Positions 21,314-33,015 of a DNA stretch of 64,000 bases are shown here, piece after piece. Where the stretch lies: assembly GCA_020744425.1 (NCBI GenBank), contig JAGMUV010000003.1:1860001-1924000 (forward strand), in the 5' to 3' direction. How positions within the stretch are numbered: position 1 is the stretch's first letter; each line of letters starts with the position of its first letter. Position numbers and translations under genes: made by a program. This DNA comes from Dactylonectria macrodidyma. Taxonomy: Eukaryota > Ascomycota > Sordariomycetes > Hypocreales > Nectriaceae. Below the pieces are notes generated by a model. The model saw only the letters and a program-made list of their open reading frames with translations. It searched no databases and had not been told where the DNA came from.

Positions 21314-21777
21314 CTTGATTGATGTGTAGCGAGGAACAATTGGCAAAGGCGAGGTCCTCCGAAGGTTTAGGTTAGGTTAGAAAGCAAAGAGTACAGAAGT
21401 CCGCAGTTTGAGGGGCGCTCACTGTAGATAAATGATGAATTGGTGACTCTACTAAAGAAAGAAATAGGCCAGATACCTTGTTCAGTTGCGTTGAAAGGTG
21501 GCCAGTTTCAATGAGCAGATGCCTGGAGTCTACAATTACGCCACACGCATCGCGTTAATCCAAGCATGCTTCGCCACACCTGGTTAGCATGCCCTTGCGC
21601 CACAATCGGTGGACCGGCCATCTGTTTCCCGAAAGAAGCCCACAATGGCCCGTGCGCAAGACCGCACCCCCCCGCGAAAACCAGCGCACAAAAATAATTC
21701 CTCCCAAAACTGTTGAAACCGCCAAACCGAGCACTTGACAAGTCCCTGTTCAAACGTCTTATTGAACTACCGCCAAA
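21314..21777. promoter_or_regulatory. Divergent promoter interval of the Ish1-like gene and eL38
   Basis: 464 bp lie between two opposite start codons. It is C/A-rich near the eL38 start. No TATA-like box is evident, as is usual for ribosomal protein genes. Confidence 0.4.
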
Positions 21778-22260
21778 ATGCCTCAGGAGGTCGCTGATAT
21801 CAAGAAGGTATGTCTATCGCTCAGATGCTGTCTGTTACGCGCCGTTGAAATGCTGACTTGATTGTGCCAGTTCATCGAGATCTCTCGACGGAACGACGCT
21901 TCCTGTACGTTTGCCCTGCCGAGCCTCCGACCATTGGACAATCACGCCCGGTGACCAGGAGGAATCGCAACGGAGATACATTCTAACACAGAAAACAGCT
22001 GCGCGGATCAAGAAGAGCAAGAAGAACAACACCGTCAAGTTCAAGGTCCGCTGCCAGAAGTACCTCTACACCCTGGTGCTCAAGGACTCCGACAAGGTCG
22101 AGAAGTTGAAGCAGAGCCTTCCTCCTAGTATGCGCCCCTCCCCTCGCTCGCACACATTCATCGGCCGAACGAGGAAAGCAACGAGAATCGATGCTGACAT
22201 GTGCCATCCGCAGCCCTGCAACTCACGGACGTCTCCAAGAAGACCAAGAAGTCGGCTTAA
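21778..22260 (+). CDS. RPL38: 60S ribosomal protein eL38
   Basis: Four exons, 21778-21807, 21871-21904, 21999-22127 and 22214-22260, encode 79 residues, the normal size. All introns are GT-AG. The sequence [17 protein letters not shown] followed by [18 protein letters not shown] and [20 protein letters not shown] is diagnostic of eL38, a small component of the large cytosolic ribosomal subunit. The first exon covers only ten codons, a common layout in fungal ribosomal genes. It converges on the ABM-fold gene with 202 bp between stops. Confidence 0.96.
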
Positions 22261-22462
22261 GAATGTGGTAGGAAATCGGATTGGATTGGGTGTGGGAGGA
22301 TTCACATGCACGAAAGGGCGTCTCGGGATACCTTGCATTTCATGTGCTCCGAAAGGAGGGTGCTCGGATAGAGTCCAAAACAAAAAAGAACGATTCGAGT
22401 CACAACAGTTTGTATTGGCGCGTGTTCCCCGTGATCGCTGGGTGGTTGGCTTTCTGAACTGG

Positions 22463-23098
22463 TTACTCGAAATTCTGGAAATGGTGGAATTCATGCTCGG
22501 CGTCGGGGGCGCTGAGCAAGTCGCCCAGCTGCCCATCCAAGGCACCCTGGTTCCAGAAGATGACCAGTTCCTCGTCATCGGCATCCCTCTCAATCCTCCA
22601 TCCGGCCCATATCCTGCTACCGGGCTTCGCAGCTCGGGCTTGGGCCTCTATGCTGTGATATTTTTCCTGCACCGACTCCTTCTGGTTGGAATTGACCGAT
22701 AATTTGCAGACACTGAACCCGTTTCCCTGAGAAAAGAGGTCGCCTCGTAGCTCAACCTCGCTTCCTGCCGGATTCATGTGGAAGACGACCATGGAGCCGG
22801 ACTCCTCCGAGGCGTACATTGCCAATTTTGCGAATTCACGCTGGTTTTCTTCGCTCTGCAACCACACGTGATGATTCTCAGGAACGTTCCATGGAGCAGT
22901 GATAAGAACGCATGGCGAATCAGGTTCTTGGATGAACCAGTTACTCAATGACGAGTATGGCTTATCCTGTAGAAGATCTGGCTGGTTTTCTTTGACCCAT
23001 TGGTCTTGGACGTTTGTGGCATCTTGGAGTTTGAAGTGGATCTCGGACTTGTCGTAGCCGGGTTTTAAGGGAATCAGGGCGAATTCCGTAACAGTCAT
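22463..23098 (-). CDS. Tandem antibiotic-biosynthesis-monooxygenase (ABM) fold protein
   Basis: One exon, 211 residues from the ATG at 23096-23098, which begins [15 protein letters not shown]. The frame is open upstream, but that part (Ser/Pro/Leu-rich) looks non-coding or like a poor leader. Two similar halves, each with a strand-helix-helix-strand pattern, suggest two dimeric alpha/beta-barrel (ABM-like) domains: residues 1-105 (FALIPL...[14 protein letters not shown]) and 110-205 ([11 protein letters not shown]...[10 protein letters not shown]). Such proteins include cofactor-free monooxygenases and proteins with no known activity. No secondary-metabolite backbone gene lies nearby, so a pathway role is not implied. 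Confidence 0.75.
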   Translation of the reverse strand: MTVTEFALIPLKPGYDKSEIHFKLQDATNVQDQWVKENQPDLLQDKPYSSLSNWFIQEPDSPCVLITAPWNVPENHHVWLQSEENQREFAKLAMYASEESGSMVVFHMNPAGSEVELRGDLFSQGNGFSVCKLSVNSNQKESVQEKYHSIEAQARAAKPGSRIWAGWRIERDADDEELVIFWNQGALDGQLGDLLSAPDAEHEFHHFQNFE

Positions 23099-25366
23099 GA
23101 TGGGATGAGCTCGTCCAAAACGCGCCAATGACAATAATGGGTTGCGGACTGGGGATGCAAATGTAAGCTGCTTTTGCGGAAGGCTGGCGATGGGCGTGTG
23201 CGAGGTTATCAATATTTATGTTAGGCATCGCAGGGGTTGCGTTGACTTGAGTGGCACAGCGGGTCAGATTATGGCGGCGTGACCAATCCCAATTGGGAAT
23301 ATTGATTCAGTTGGTGATGACACGACTCGCTCGCGATCAGCGTCTCATTTAAGACGGCTTGAAGTACGTGGGAGATGCTATGAATGGGAGGTTTGCGCTC
23401 GCCTTCCCTCTGTCGCGAGACCTCTAATCGTTATGGAGGCGCAAGTTGGGACTTTGGATGCTGTCTAACAACGCACTATGAAACTCTACTCGTCACCTTT
23501 ATGAATGCGGCTCACACTGACCGCAGCCTTGCCTCGTCGCATTGATGTACTGCTGTTCACAAGCCTTGGCACAGCGGTCTGTATATGTTGACGACCGTGC
23601 TGAACGATGTAGTTGCGAGAGAGGACTCGAGGATTGCCAGCTCCCTACCACACGTCATGATAAGGACAAAACTAAATCACGGACGGTATGTGAACTTCTT
23701 GCCAGAGGGTCAATTCTCGCCATGTATTATCTCTGTACCCACTGGGCTAATTGGCGAAGCATGATTCTTTAGTCTATGACTTTGTGGCAAGGCTACTTGG
23801 GACATTTCGAGGTAGTTATGTTGAGATTGGCAGCACAGCACTACGGTGGGGGTAGATACCCATTGTATGTTTGTATCAAAGTATCTCATGAGTATGGTCT
23901 GGTTACCTGACTTCTAGTACGGAGTAAAGGGAGAATTGAAAAAAATAAGGCCTGTTTGTATAGCTTGCACTAATCTCGGTTCTGTACTTAATCAGAATTG
24001 GATTATTTTGATCATCTCATGAGGACTCAGTGGGTTTGAGTCCTGGCTCCTCAGTGTGGGGTAAATGGTATTTCTTCTAAGCCGCTGTACTCCAGCCTTC
24101 GGGGGGAGGAAAACACTGCCCATACTGATGACGCCTGTTGCAACATAAGTGACTTACAGGAGCTGCATCAATAGCAAGTTGGTTCTCTATGGCGTGTGGT
24201 GTTTTCTGCCATCCCTTGTCTAGGTCAAAGTGTTAGTCCTCCGCAATAGGGTTCTTGGTCATCCCGGTGATCTACACAGGGAAATACAATAAAAAAGACA
24301 TAGCTAGTTCTAGAATGAGGGAGCCGGAGCAAGGAGTCCTAGATGGAAGCTTGACCAAGCCTTGAACTAGCGCTAAGGTAGCTTTGGGTAATGGCTGCAT
24401 CTTGCTCATGACAACAAGGCAGAATTTCATGTCGGAATGTCAATTCCCGCGTCTAGTGCGTGAGACAGTGTGGCTCAACCATTATGATAGCCTTGCTCCA
24501 AGTTTTGTGCGGTGAAGGTCTGGGAGGAATGTCTAGAGCAGCTGAAAAAGAGGCGTCCTTAAACAACGCTAGGGCGCTCTACCAGAGGCTGGGGCGAAAC
24601 AGCACTACTGGTTGTCTGCATCACGGGTGTGGTTTCTAACCCAATCCCTCTTTGCTTATCCTTCAGCCACGTCCCTCTTTTGGGCCAGCTCCAGGCCTGG
24701 ACCAGACGAATTCTGGCGCCATGACATGCCAGCGCATAAGCGTAAATAGTAGGTTTTTTTCTCACTGGGTACACTACTTGTAGGTAAGAAACTTTGGCAG
24801 GACTACGTCGTGTGGAGTTGATAAGGGCACCCAGACAATTCATGTGGCATGAAGCTTTGCGCTTCGTCGTCGACCCCTATACCCCGGTTCTCAACTATCG
24901 ACTCGTCGATAAACATGTTTTCTTGAGTGAATATCGACCTAGGGAGCGGTTTTGTCTGGATGAGCTCGCTTCGAGCAGCTGGTGGGGATGAGCCGTAGGG
25001 CTGATGATGGTGGCGTATTAAGTCTCCCCTCAGCCATTTTCGTACTACGTAAGTGAATAGACCACAATGAGACAGACCACTCAGAAGCGGCTGGAAGGTA
25101 CCGGGCTTGCACCAAGCTTGAGACTACTGCGCCGATCGGAGACAATTAGCCAAGCGTTGACTCTTCTAGTCAAGGTCTGAAAATGTCACGTTCGACATGC
25201 TGACACCCTGTGTTGTTCATCATCTTAGTATATTAGCTGCAGCAATCCTGCCAACATCATGTCAGGGTTAGAGGTACGCCTACTACACAGTTCGACCAGC
25301 TATCAGAAAATTCACTACAAAAGACTCGCCGCATAGAGTGCCATTGGGGCCAGAATCAACGCTAGC
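23099..25366. other. Gene-poor interval of about 2.3 kb
   Basis: Promoter of the ABM gene on the left and of the secreted HExxH protein on the right. Between them (about 23.4-25.2 kb) the sequence is A/T-richer, with only short frames. I found no transposase, reverse transcriptase or terminal repeats, so an old degraded element is possible but not shown. Confidence 0.45.
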
Positions 25367-27589
25367 ATGGAGCGTTTCTTCACTCTGGCTCTTTGGGCTT
25401 TCTCGGTGGCTTTTGTCTACGCCGACCAGCCCACCAACGGCTGGCAACTTGATGTCAGCGCGAACAATGTCTACATTTATCGGGACTCGGACAATCCCGA
25501 CGGAGGGCTGGTTCTCGACTTTCCCGTCAACATCACTCGGATAGCTGCCACCACTAGGTCATTTTCCTTGTCCATCTCAACCACCCCTTACATCTACAAC
25601 AGCACCCTAGCCGGGCAGGAGACCTCGGAGGCCAATGTAATCTACACGCAGAATGTCGACTACCCCTCCACAGACCAATTCTCGCAACATGTTTCCATCC
25701 ACATACCCGAGCCTCAACAAGATTTGCTTATTTCCCTTGGGCTGGACGATGGCTCAGCGGATACCGCCTTTCTCACGGTCCAGAGCAACGGGTTTGTGCT
25801 GGCTAAGCAGGAGAGAGGCTGGGTAGCCCGCGTCATCATAGAATACGACCACGAAGTGAACCTCGCCATCACGGAGGATTTCAACAACGCTATGAGTAAC
25901 GGAGTGGACGAAGGAGAGCCGAGAGACTTAGGGAAGGCCCCTGTGATTCACGTTGGGAATGCGGTAGCACCCAGGGACAAAAATAGCATCGACGAACCCC
26001 CAACTACGACTATTCCTGGCGGCTACACCGACTCATACACCGATTCATACACCGACTCCTATACCACCGATAATCCTACTTCTATCACATATCCTGGGGA
26101 CTACTCTACTCCAACCGATGACTATAGCTCTACCTATACCCAGGGAACTGGAGGTGGTCCCGACGACAGTGTTTACGTATCCATCGGTCTGCCCACTGAC
26201 CCTTACACTTACACCGGGACTACGGGCGACGAGGTCACGAGCACTATATCAGGTGGATGCGGTTATGCAGGGGCTCACACTATCATCATCACTCGCTACC
26301 GCACCGTCAGTGTATGTCCCTCGCCATCCGCCTACACGTCAGTCGACACCCACCTTCAGGCTCGACAAAACGGGGACGCAGCGGCCTATATCAGGGGTTC
26401 GGTCGTCTTTGCGGATCGAAATTTGGAGAGACGGCCTGTCCGTTTCTTGACATGCTATCTTCATTACGACATCTACAACGGCGACGAGAAGGTCGCGGAG
26501 AGGGGGGCATCGGCTGTCACAGACGCCAACGGCGAAGCCTTCTTCAAATTTAACATCGCCAACGGGCAGAGAGTTGTGGCTCTCAGGCTATACACGTTCC
26601 TCAGCACTGAATGGTTTCATATTGGTTCCCGAAACTCTGCAAACGAAGTCCTGGCTCCCAAGTTTGTCAGACTAGATCTGAATACTGCCAAGTGGACTGT
26701 CGATGCAGGTCAAATTATCGGGGCGGAGGCCTACTATGGCTATAGCGAGTACAACCTCGGCCTCGCAGTCGCCGATGCCTACACAACCCTGACCGAGTTT
26801 GTCCGCACAAAGGTTGCCACAGGTGCCAATGAGATGGAAAAGGTCAATGTCTGGTTCCCTGGAGAGGTGACTGAGACACTTGGTGCGTATTTCCAGGCCG
26901 GTGGTTCTCCGCCTTACATCAACCTGCCGCAACTGGACGCTGCCAACCCGTCTGTCATGGCGCACGAATATGGCCACTGGCTACACTGGATTGCGCGAAA
27001 GAAGGGAACCTTTAATGCCGGTGGACGACACTCTTTCTGTGGCGATGGGCCGGATAAGAAGATCACGACATCGTTTTCCGAAGGCTACGCCACAGCGTTT
27101 GGATTGCTCGCAATTGACCAAACGCCGCTCGTCGACGGCTTCTCCCCGTACATGGAGTACCAAAAGAGACAGTACAGCCCTAAGAAGAGCTGGTCCGAGA
27201 ATATCGAAATCTTCAGCTGCTCGGACCAATACATGATAAGGCAAGAGGGTCGCATTGCCGCGGTAATGTTCGATCTCGTGGACCGGAAGCTGGACGAGTT
27301 CCCCGCATCGAGCAACAATGTTGGACGCATCAGTGCCGGTTTCGACCCTCAGAGACTGAACTGGATGTGGCAGCCCCGTTTCATCTTCTGGCTGTTGATG
27401 CAAGAGAACCCCCAGAGTATTGAAGAGTATTGGTAAGTGCAACTCGCATACCGGCGGTTATACTTGAAGCTAACTGCTGCGAACAACAGGCGCAAGTTCC
27501 AGAAGTATCCGGGCCAGAGGACCGAATGGGAAGATTTGGCGTGGTCTATCTTCGATTACAACTATGTCGACTTTCAACAGCACGTTTGA
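25367..27589 (+). CDS. Secreted HExxH zinc-metalloprotease-like protein
   Basis: Exons 25367-27432 and 27490-27589 (57-bp intron, GTAAGT...AACAACAG) give 721 residues. A signal peptide is clear (MERFFTLALWAFSVAFVYA, residues 1-19). An N-terminal domain of about 200 residues is followed by a low-complexity Thr/Ser/Tyr/Pro linker (about 205-270) holding three perfect TDSY-type repeats. A short globular part precedes the catalytic-like region, where H533-E-Y-G-H537 lies in VMAHEYGHWLHW and is followed 35 residues later by FSEGYATAF with E572, a gluzincin-like arrangement (zinc ligands H533, H537 and perhaps E572). A few Cys are present (for example C557 in FCGDG). The family is not one I can name. 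Secretion and zinc binding are inferred from motifs, the substrate is unknown. Confidence 0.82.
26023..26064 (+). repeat. Coding 12-bp repeats (TDSY)n
   Basis: Three near-identical 12-bp units encode Tyr-Thr-Asp-Ser in the linker of the secreted HExxH protein. Confidence 0.85.
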
Positions 27590-30500
27590 GTCGAAGTATG
27601 GAGAAGTAGAGAGGGGTGAAGGTCATATTCGGTGATTTGATTGCGAGTTAGTTGCACGGTCTTGTACATGAATGAGGACCTAGAACTTGTAACGAGTAAG
27701 TAAAGATAATGATGTTCATTGGGTATCATCACAATCCTTGATGAAAACCCGTTGAAAAATTAGTGATTACCCTTGATAAAAATGCGAATGGTGAATGTCA
27801 AAACATGCCTTGTTAGCACGGACTCGCAGGGCAGTGTTAGTAGCCATAGGACAATGAGGCTTATGCGAGGGAGGAGTGGATGATTTCACCGCCACTGAGG
27901 AAGAGCTGAGAGAGTTGAGAGCTGAGGTTGCACGAGGGCACTTGGCCGCGTGTGGGAGGCTGACCAGGTTGGGCATGGCTAATGAGTGGCCCGTAAGATT
28001 GTGGCAGAGGATGTCTTTCGAAGAATGGAAGCCACGTCCCGTGCGATGATCAACGACGTCAAAGCCATTCCACCACGAGATCAAACTTCCAGCCTGAGGC
28101 CAACCTACCTTGCTGGCACCATGCCACCTGGCGACGAAATGGCGAGACGGCATTGCTTCTAGATACTCCGCGTCTTCAACTTCGCCGCATCCCGCCGCTT
28201 TCATCCCGCGGCTTCACAATGCCGACTTGCTTGCCCGGGACTTTTTCTCGACATCCCCTCTATGCGTAACCCCGCGACGACGTCAGATCAGACACAACAG
28301 TACCGGCAGGATTAGAGCGCACCTAGGGCCCAGGGCAGGTAACATCGCATCACCGCCGCACCGCTGCACCGCATTGCGTCTCCGTCTGCGTCCGTTTTCC
28401 GGGACCTTTTTAGCCTAACTGCACGGCACGGCATTTCAAGCGTCTGACAGCATTTCCGGCGAGCGTGGCGGGCGTCGCACCCACTCACCCACCGGCCTCC
28501 AATACTCCCACGCCCACCTTGCAAGTCGCTGCAGACCAGACAAGGGCCGTGGGGCATCCCAATCAATCGCGATCCTCCCACCATCCCAAGCGTGCCATGC
28601 GAGCGGCAGGGACCAGCATCTGGACCTGTCGTCACCCACCTAGAAACACCTCGTGTGGATGGGCAGCTCGTTTTCGGATTCAGACGTCGACACATTGGTT
28701 GAAGAGGATACTTGCTTTTACAGCTCCTGGTTCTTTGGCTGCAGCTGTGTTTGGCTGGATTTAGGCCATTGGCTGAGCATTGAGGAGCAACGAACAGCAA
28801 CAAAGACAACCGTACACCGACATTCACTGAAGAATGTCCGCTTGAAAACATCCACTCGAGAACATCCCGTCTTCTACCGTCCGCGGAGGGCAGGGGCTGC
28901 AGCAACAATCCATCCTTGTTTCGACTTGCAAAGTTGTTGATTGTTGTTGGCTCTCCCATTTCCTGCATTGGACCGGCACTACGCCCTATGAAGCTGCGCA
29001 TCTTTCTCTTGCCGGCCTTGCCTAACCAACTCGAAACGGGTTGGCTGTTGGTCCCGCTCCCCTCTTTCTCAACCACATCAGCCATCTCCATCGTCATCAT
29101 CTACTTCGTATCACGCGCTGCACCACTCACACGTAAGTGCCAAAATACGCACAGGCACACCCTGCTTCCGCTACCCGCGGTCGCTCGTCTCGCAGCTCGT
29201 TGGGCTGGGCTTCGCTTGCGCGTTTCTGGTCGCAGCTAGCGGGGACCGCCGCGTCTCTTTGCCTCCGTCCGCGAAGAGTGGCGCTGCTCTTCTAATGTCC
29301 CTTGCTTTGCATCCTATCCCCCTCTCATGAGCATCCTGCTCCGGCCGTTGCCGTTGCCCTTGGGCTTGAAGCAATTCGTGGGCATTTGGACAGGGAAAGG
29401 CCTGGAGCCGGAGTTGACAAAACAAATATTGGAGACAAGATAAAACTAGACCGCTATTTCTTCCAATTGGCGGTCTAACATTACTCACTCCCGTCCGTCC
29501 CCTAATCCAAGACCCCCAACTTGCAAAAGCTCTACATCACGACACCATCATTGCGCTTGCCTGTTGGACAGCACCTCTCGCCGTTCGCTGCTCACAAATC
29601 CTCTCATTTCAATTCCCCTCTCCCGCTCACACCCTCCCTTTCCTGACTGGCGTCGAATTCGTATCTATTAGCTCGTTCTTTGGCCTTCGAGCTTTGGACC
29701 TCATCTCGATTGATCCCATCCATCGTCGAGCCCCACACGCGCATCCTCGAAGACACCCTTTGCCTAATCTGGACGGCGCCGTCCTGTGGCTCTGCATGCA
29801 TTGGTACCAATCGCCGCTCCCGCTGTATTTTTGTACCACTCCTCAGTGTCACTGGGGAACGCTACCTAGCTGAAAGTGAGGACGATCCCAAACTGCACGA
29901 AGGAAAGGGTGTGTGCCCAGTCCTGTGCCTCTGGAGTTTACAAACAAGGCGCGAGGTTATGTACCCAGTGCCCAAGACCACCCCTTTTTATTAGTTACCT
30001 ATCCCAGGGACCTCTCCAAGACATCCGCCTTGCTGTCGGACGCAAATCATTGATTCAGGCACACGTACAACTTGGTAGCCAAGCCTCTGCCACGCCCGCA
30101 CGCCGCCACTATTGCTGCTCCCTGTGGAAAAGTGCGGGGGGAAAAGGCCAGCACTGACTTGGGAGAGCGTGGACACTGGGCACTGGGATTTGTTCTTCAA
30201 CCTAACGGTGCTTCCGTGACACTACGCCTCCCGTCTTCGATATTATCCCCAATTCCCCATTGCAGCACCCGACTGGCATTTCTTTTGTTGGGGGAGCAAA
30301 AGGATATCCATCCATCCTGTTCCGCCGCCGCACATCTTCTTCTCCTCGTTGCCTAACATCGTCCTTTCACCTGTCCTACTCTTCCCTTTCTGGTTAACTT
30401 TAAACCTTTATTACCACGGATCATTCCACGTTGCTCCAACAACTCAATCGACCTCTCCAACTCTACCTCGACCCTCCAAGACTCTTTTTCTTGGCATACC

Positions 30501-30854
30501 ATCGCCCTTGCGCGCTCCTTGTACGACCAACCTACGTACCCCTATTACACACTTGATCTTTACACGAACCGCACACGACCCAACAGGACGGGTACAGCCG
30601 CGCACAAGACCGCCCAAGACCTTCTATTTCGCAAGGGGTCACAAAGTTGGTCACGCACAAGCACAATCGCGCACAGACGCCCTTGCACGCCTAATCAAAC
30701 GACAAGGTGCACCCACCCACGATCGCGTTTCCATTCAACAGCGACCCGTGCTCGCGACTTGATCCGTGACGACATTCTCAAAAACTCCCCAAATATCAGA
30801 ACGACCCTCAACGGTCCCAGGACGTGCAGCTGAAAACCCTCTGACTACGTCCTA
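27590..30854. other. Large gene-poor interval upstream of ERG12
   Basis: 3.3 kb without a supported gene. A minus-strand frame starting at an ATG (28204) gives a protein-like first 32 residues up to a GTAGGT donor, but no convincing downstream exon. The last 893 bases before ERG12 (29962-30854) contain no ATG on the plus strand and are pyrimidine-rich there, as expected of a long 5' leader. A 262-aa minus-strand frame (28312-29100) has odd composition and is not accepted. Confidence 0.5.
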
Positions 30855-32476
30855 ATGCCCTCTCGAGAGCCGGCGATGGTAGACGGCCGCAATGGCCTCA
30901 ACGGCCGTAAAGGAGCCCATGCCAATGGCTCTGGCCCTATCCCTGAGTCCTTCGTCAACGGTGCTGGCCAGCTGGGACAGCGCCTGAGAATGGAGCGTAA
31001 GATGTCTAGTCCCATGGCGCCGCCGTTCATGGTCTCTGCCCCAGGCAAAGTAATTGTCTTTGGCGAACACTCAGTTGTTCATGGCAAGGTACATACCACA
31101 ACGACTGGCGCAATTGCTCTTGAGAACTTCAATTGCTCCGTCACCTTCCTTCCTTCTTGATCCTCGTTGCTGACAATGCCATTGGCACACAGGCTGCCAT
31201 TGCCGCCGCCATCTCTCTCCGGTCCTATCTCCACGTCACCACCTTATCCAAGTCGAAGCGTACCGTATCACTTCGATTCCCGGATATCGACCTCATACAG
31301 TCATGGAACATCGACGACCTCCCGTGGGACGCCTTCCAGGAGCCCTCCAAGAAGAAGTCATACTACTCCCTTGTCACTGAACTCGATCCCGATCTCGTGG
31401 ATGCCCTTCAACCTCATATTGCCATTGTCTCTGCCGACCGACCGGAAGAGATCCGCCGGGTCCATCGCAACTCCGCATCCGCCTTTCTCTACCTCTTCCT
31501 ATCGCTAGGTTGGCCTTCTTTCCCTGGTTGCCTCTACACCCTTCGATCCACGATACCGATTGGCGCCGGCCTTGGAAGCAGTGCCTCCATATCTGTGTGC
31601 CTTTCTGCCGCCCTTTTGCTCCAGCTACGCACGCTGTCCGGCCCACACCCTGACCAGCCACCCGACGAGGCCCGGCTCCAGGTGGAGAGAATCAATCGAT
31701 GGGCCTTTGTCTCCGAGATGTGCATCCACGGCAATCCTTCGGGTGTGGATAACACTGTCGCAACGCAAGGAAAGGCGGTCGTGTTCCAGCGTACCGACTA
31801 TACCAGGCCCCCGGCCGTACGACCGCTCTGGGACTTCCCCGAGCTGCCACTGTTACTGGTGGACACAAGGCAGGCAAAGTCCACTGCGCATGAGGTTGGC
31901 AAGGTTGCCAAACTCAGGGTCGAACACCCGAAACTTGTCGGAACCATCCTGGATGCCATGGACAAGGTGACGGCGGCGGCATCAGACGTCATCGAGGATC
32001 CCAAGTTCGACAATGAGGACGAAGAATCATTGAAGAAGGTTGGAGAGTTGATGACCATCAACCACGGCCTCTTGGTGTCTCTGGGCGTCTCACATCCCAG
32101 GCTAGAGCGCGTACGGGAGCTCGTCGACCACGAAGGGTTGGGCTGGACCAAACTTACAGGTGCGGGAGGTGGCGGGTGCTCCATCACGCTCCTACGACCA
32201 AATGCCCCGCGTGAGAAACTCGAGAAGCTTGAGAAGCAACTCGACGATGAGAACTATGCCCGTTTTGAGACGACTCTCGGCGGCGATGGAGTCGGTGTGC
32301 TCTGGCCCGCCGTCCTTAAGAACGGAACGGAGGAGGACCATGAAGGTGGCATGGAGATTGATCTAGAGAAGTTCCTCAATGCCGACGGCAATGAGGGTGT
32401 CGAGAAGCTGGTTGGAGTTCACACAGATGGCGGCGAGAGAGAGGGCTGGAAGTTTTGGCGTGTTGAGAGCCGGTGA
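30855..32476 (+). CDS. ERG12: Mevalonate kinase
   Basis: Exons 30855-31088 and 31193-32476 (104-bp intron, GTACAT...CACACAG) give 505 residues. The GHMP-kinase signatures are present: FMVSAPGKVIVFGEHSVVHGK near residue 60-78 (start motif), GAGLGSSASISVCLSAALL at about 202-220 (phosphate loop) and TGAGGGGCSITLL near 396. The enzyme phosphorylates mevalonate with ATP to 5-phosphomevalonate, an early step towards isopentenyl diphosphate, sterols and prenyl groups. The first 50 residues are a low-complexity extension (Gly, Asn, Ser, Arg). If M50 is used instead, the protein would be of common fungal length. The leader is long and has no upstream ATG. Confidence 0.96.
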
Positions 32477-33015
32477 TGGCCGACAGCGCCACCCTCACAC
32501 TCAGCGTCTCTCCTGCGCTGCAGTGTAACACCAATGCGCCCACTGAGGAGTCCACCAACTGTATTAATATATGGCTACGAGCCAAGTGACGTCACATGAT
32601 GAGCCAGCCGGGAAAATAGAAGGAAATGGGACGTGGAAGCGACGCCACTTGGCTTGGGAGAAGGCTTCCTGTGGGGTTATCTACATCATTATAATTTAGT
32701 AATGCGATTCGTTCTTCTACCTTATCTTACCCTCCCTTGATGAGCATTTTGTTCTGATGAAAATGAGACGAACTACAGAAACTCGATGTATAGGACCGTA
32801 TGTAACTATCAGGTTGCTATCCGCAGATGGAGTGTCTGAGACTTTTTTTTGTCACGCTGGGAGACAAGGAAAGGCAATAATGACCCAATCATTTGAAAAG
32901 ACATTTCACACTCATGCCAGCGACCATATAAACCAAGAGGCCAGCAATTCAGTACTTCTTGTTTTCATTTTCATGCATGCTTCATTTCTTCAATCGTAAA
33001 CGACATGTCTGTTTC
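32477..33015. other. Convergent 3' interval
   Basis: 3' flanks of ERG12 and RAM2. A/T-rich towards the middle, no coding signal. Confidence 0.5.

Noticed and set aside
21911..22702. 263-codon plus-strand frame
   Set aside because: It reads through introns of eL38 and into the antisense of the ABM gene; the spliced eL38 explains its conserved part.
10727..23098. Secondary-metabolite cluster (FAD reductase, nitronate monooxygenase, ABM protein)
   Set aside because: No polyketide synthase, NRPS, terpene cyclase, transporter or cluster regulator; a ribosomal protein gene lies between them.
24010..24060. GGTTTGAGTCC-like B box suggesting a tRNA
   Set aside because: No matching A box, acceptor stem or anticodon arm could be formed around it.
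23400..25300. Possible degraded transposon
   Set aside because: A/T-richer and gene-free, but no terminal repeats, transposase or reverse-transcriptase motif was visible.
28312..29100. 262-codon minus-strand frame upstream of ERG12
   Set aside because: Composition (Cys, Arg, Ser, Gly) is unlike real proteins, it has no domain or splice support, and it lies in leader-like pyrimidine-rich DNA.
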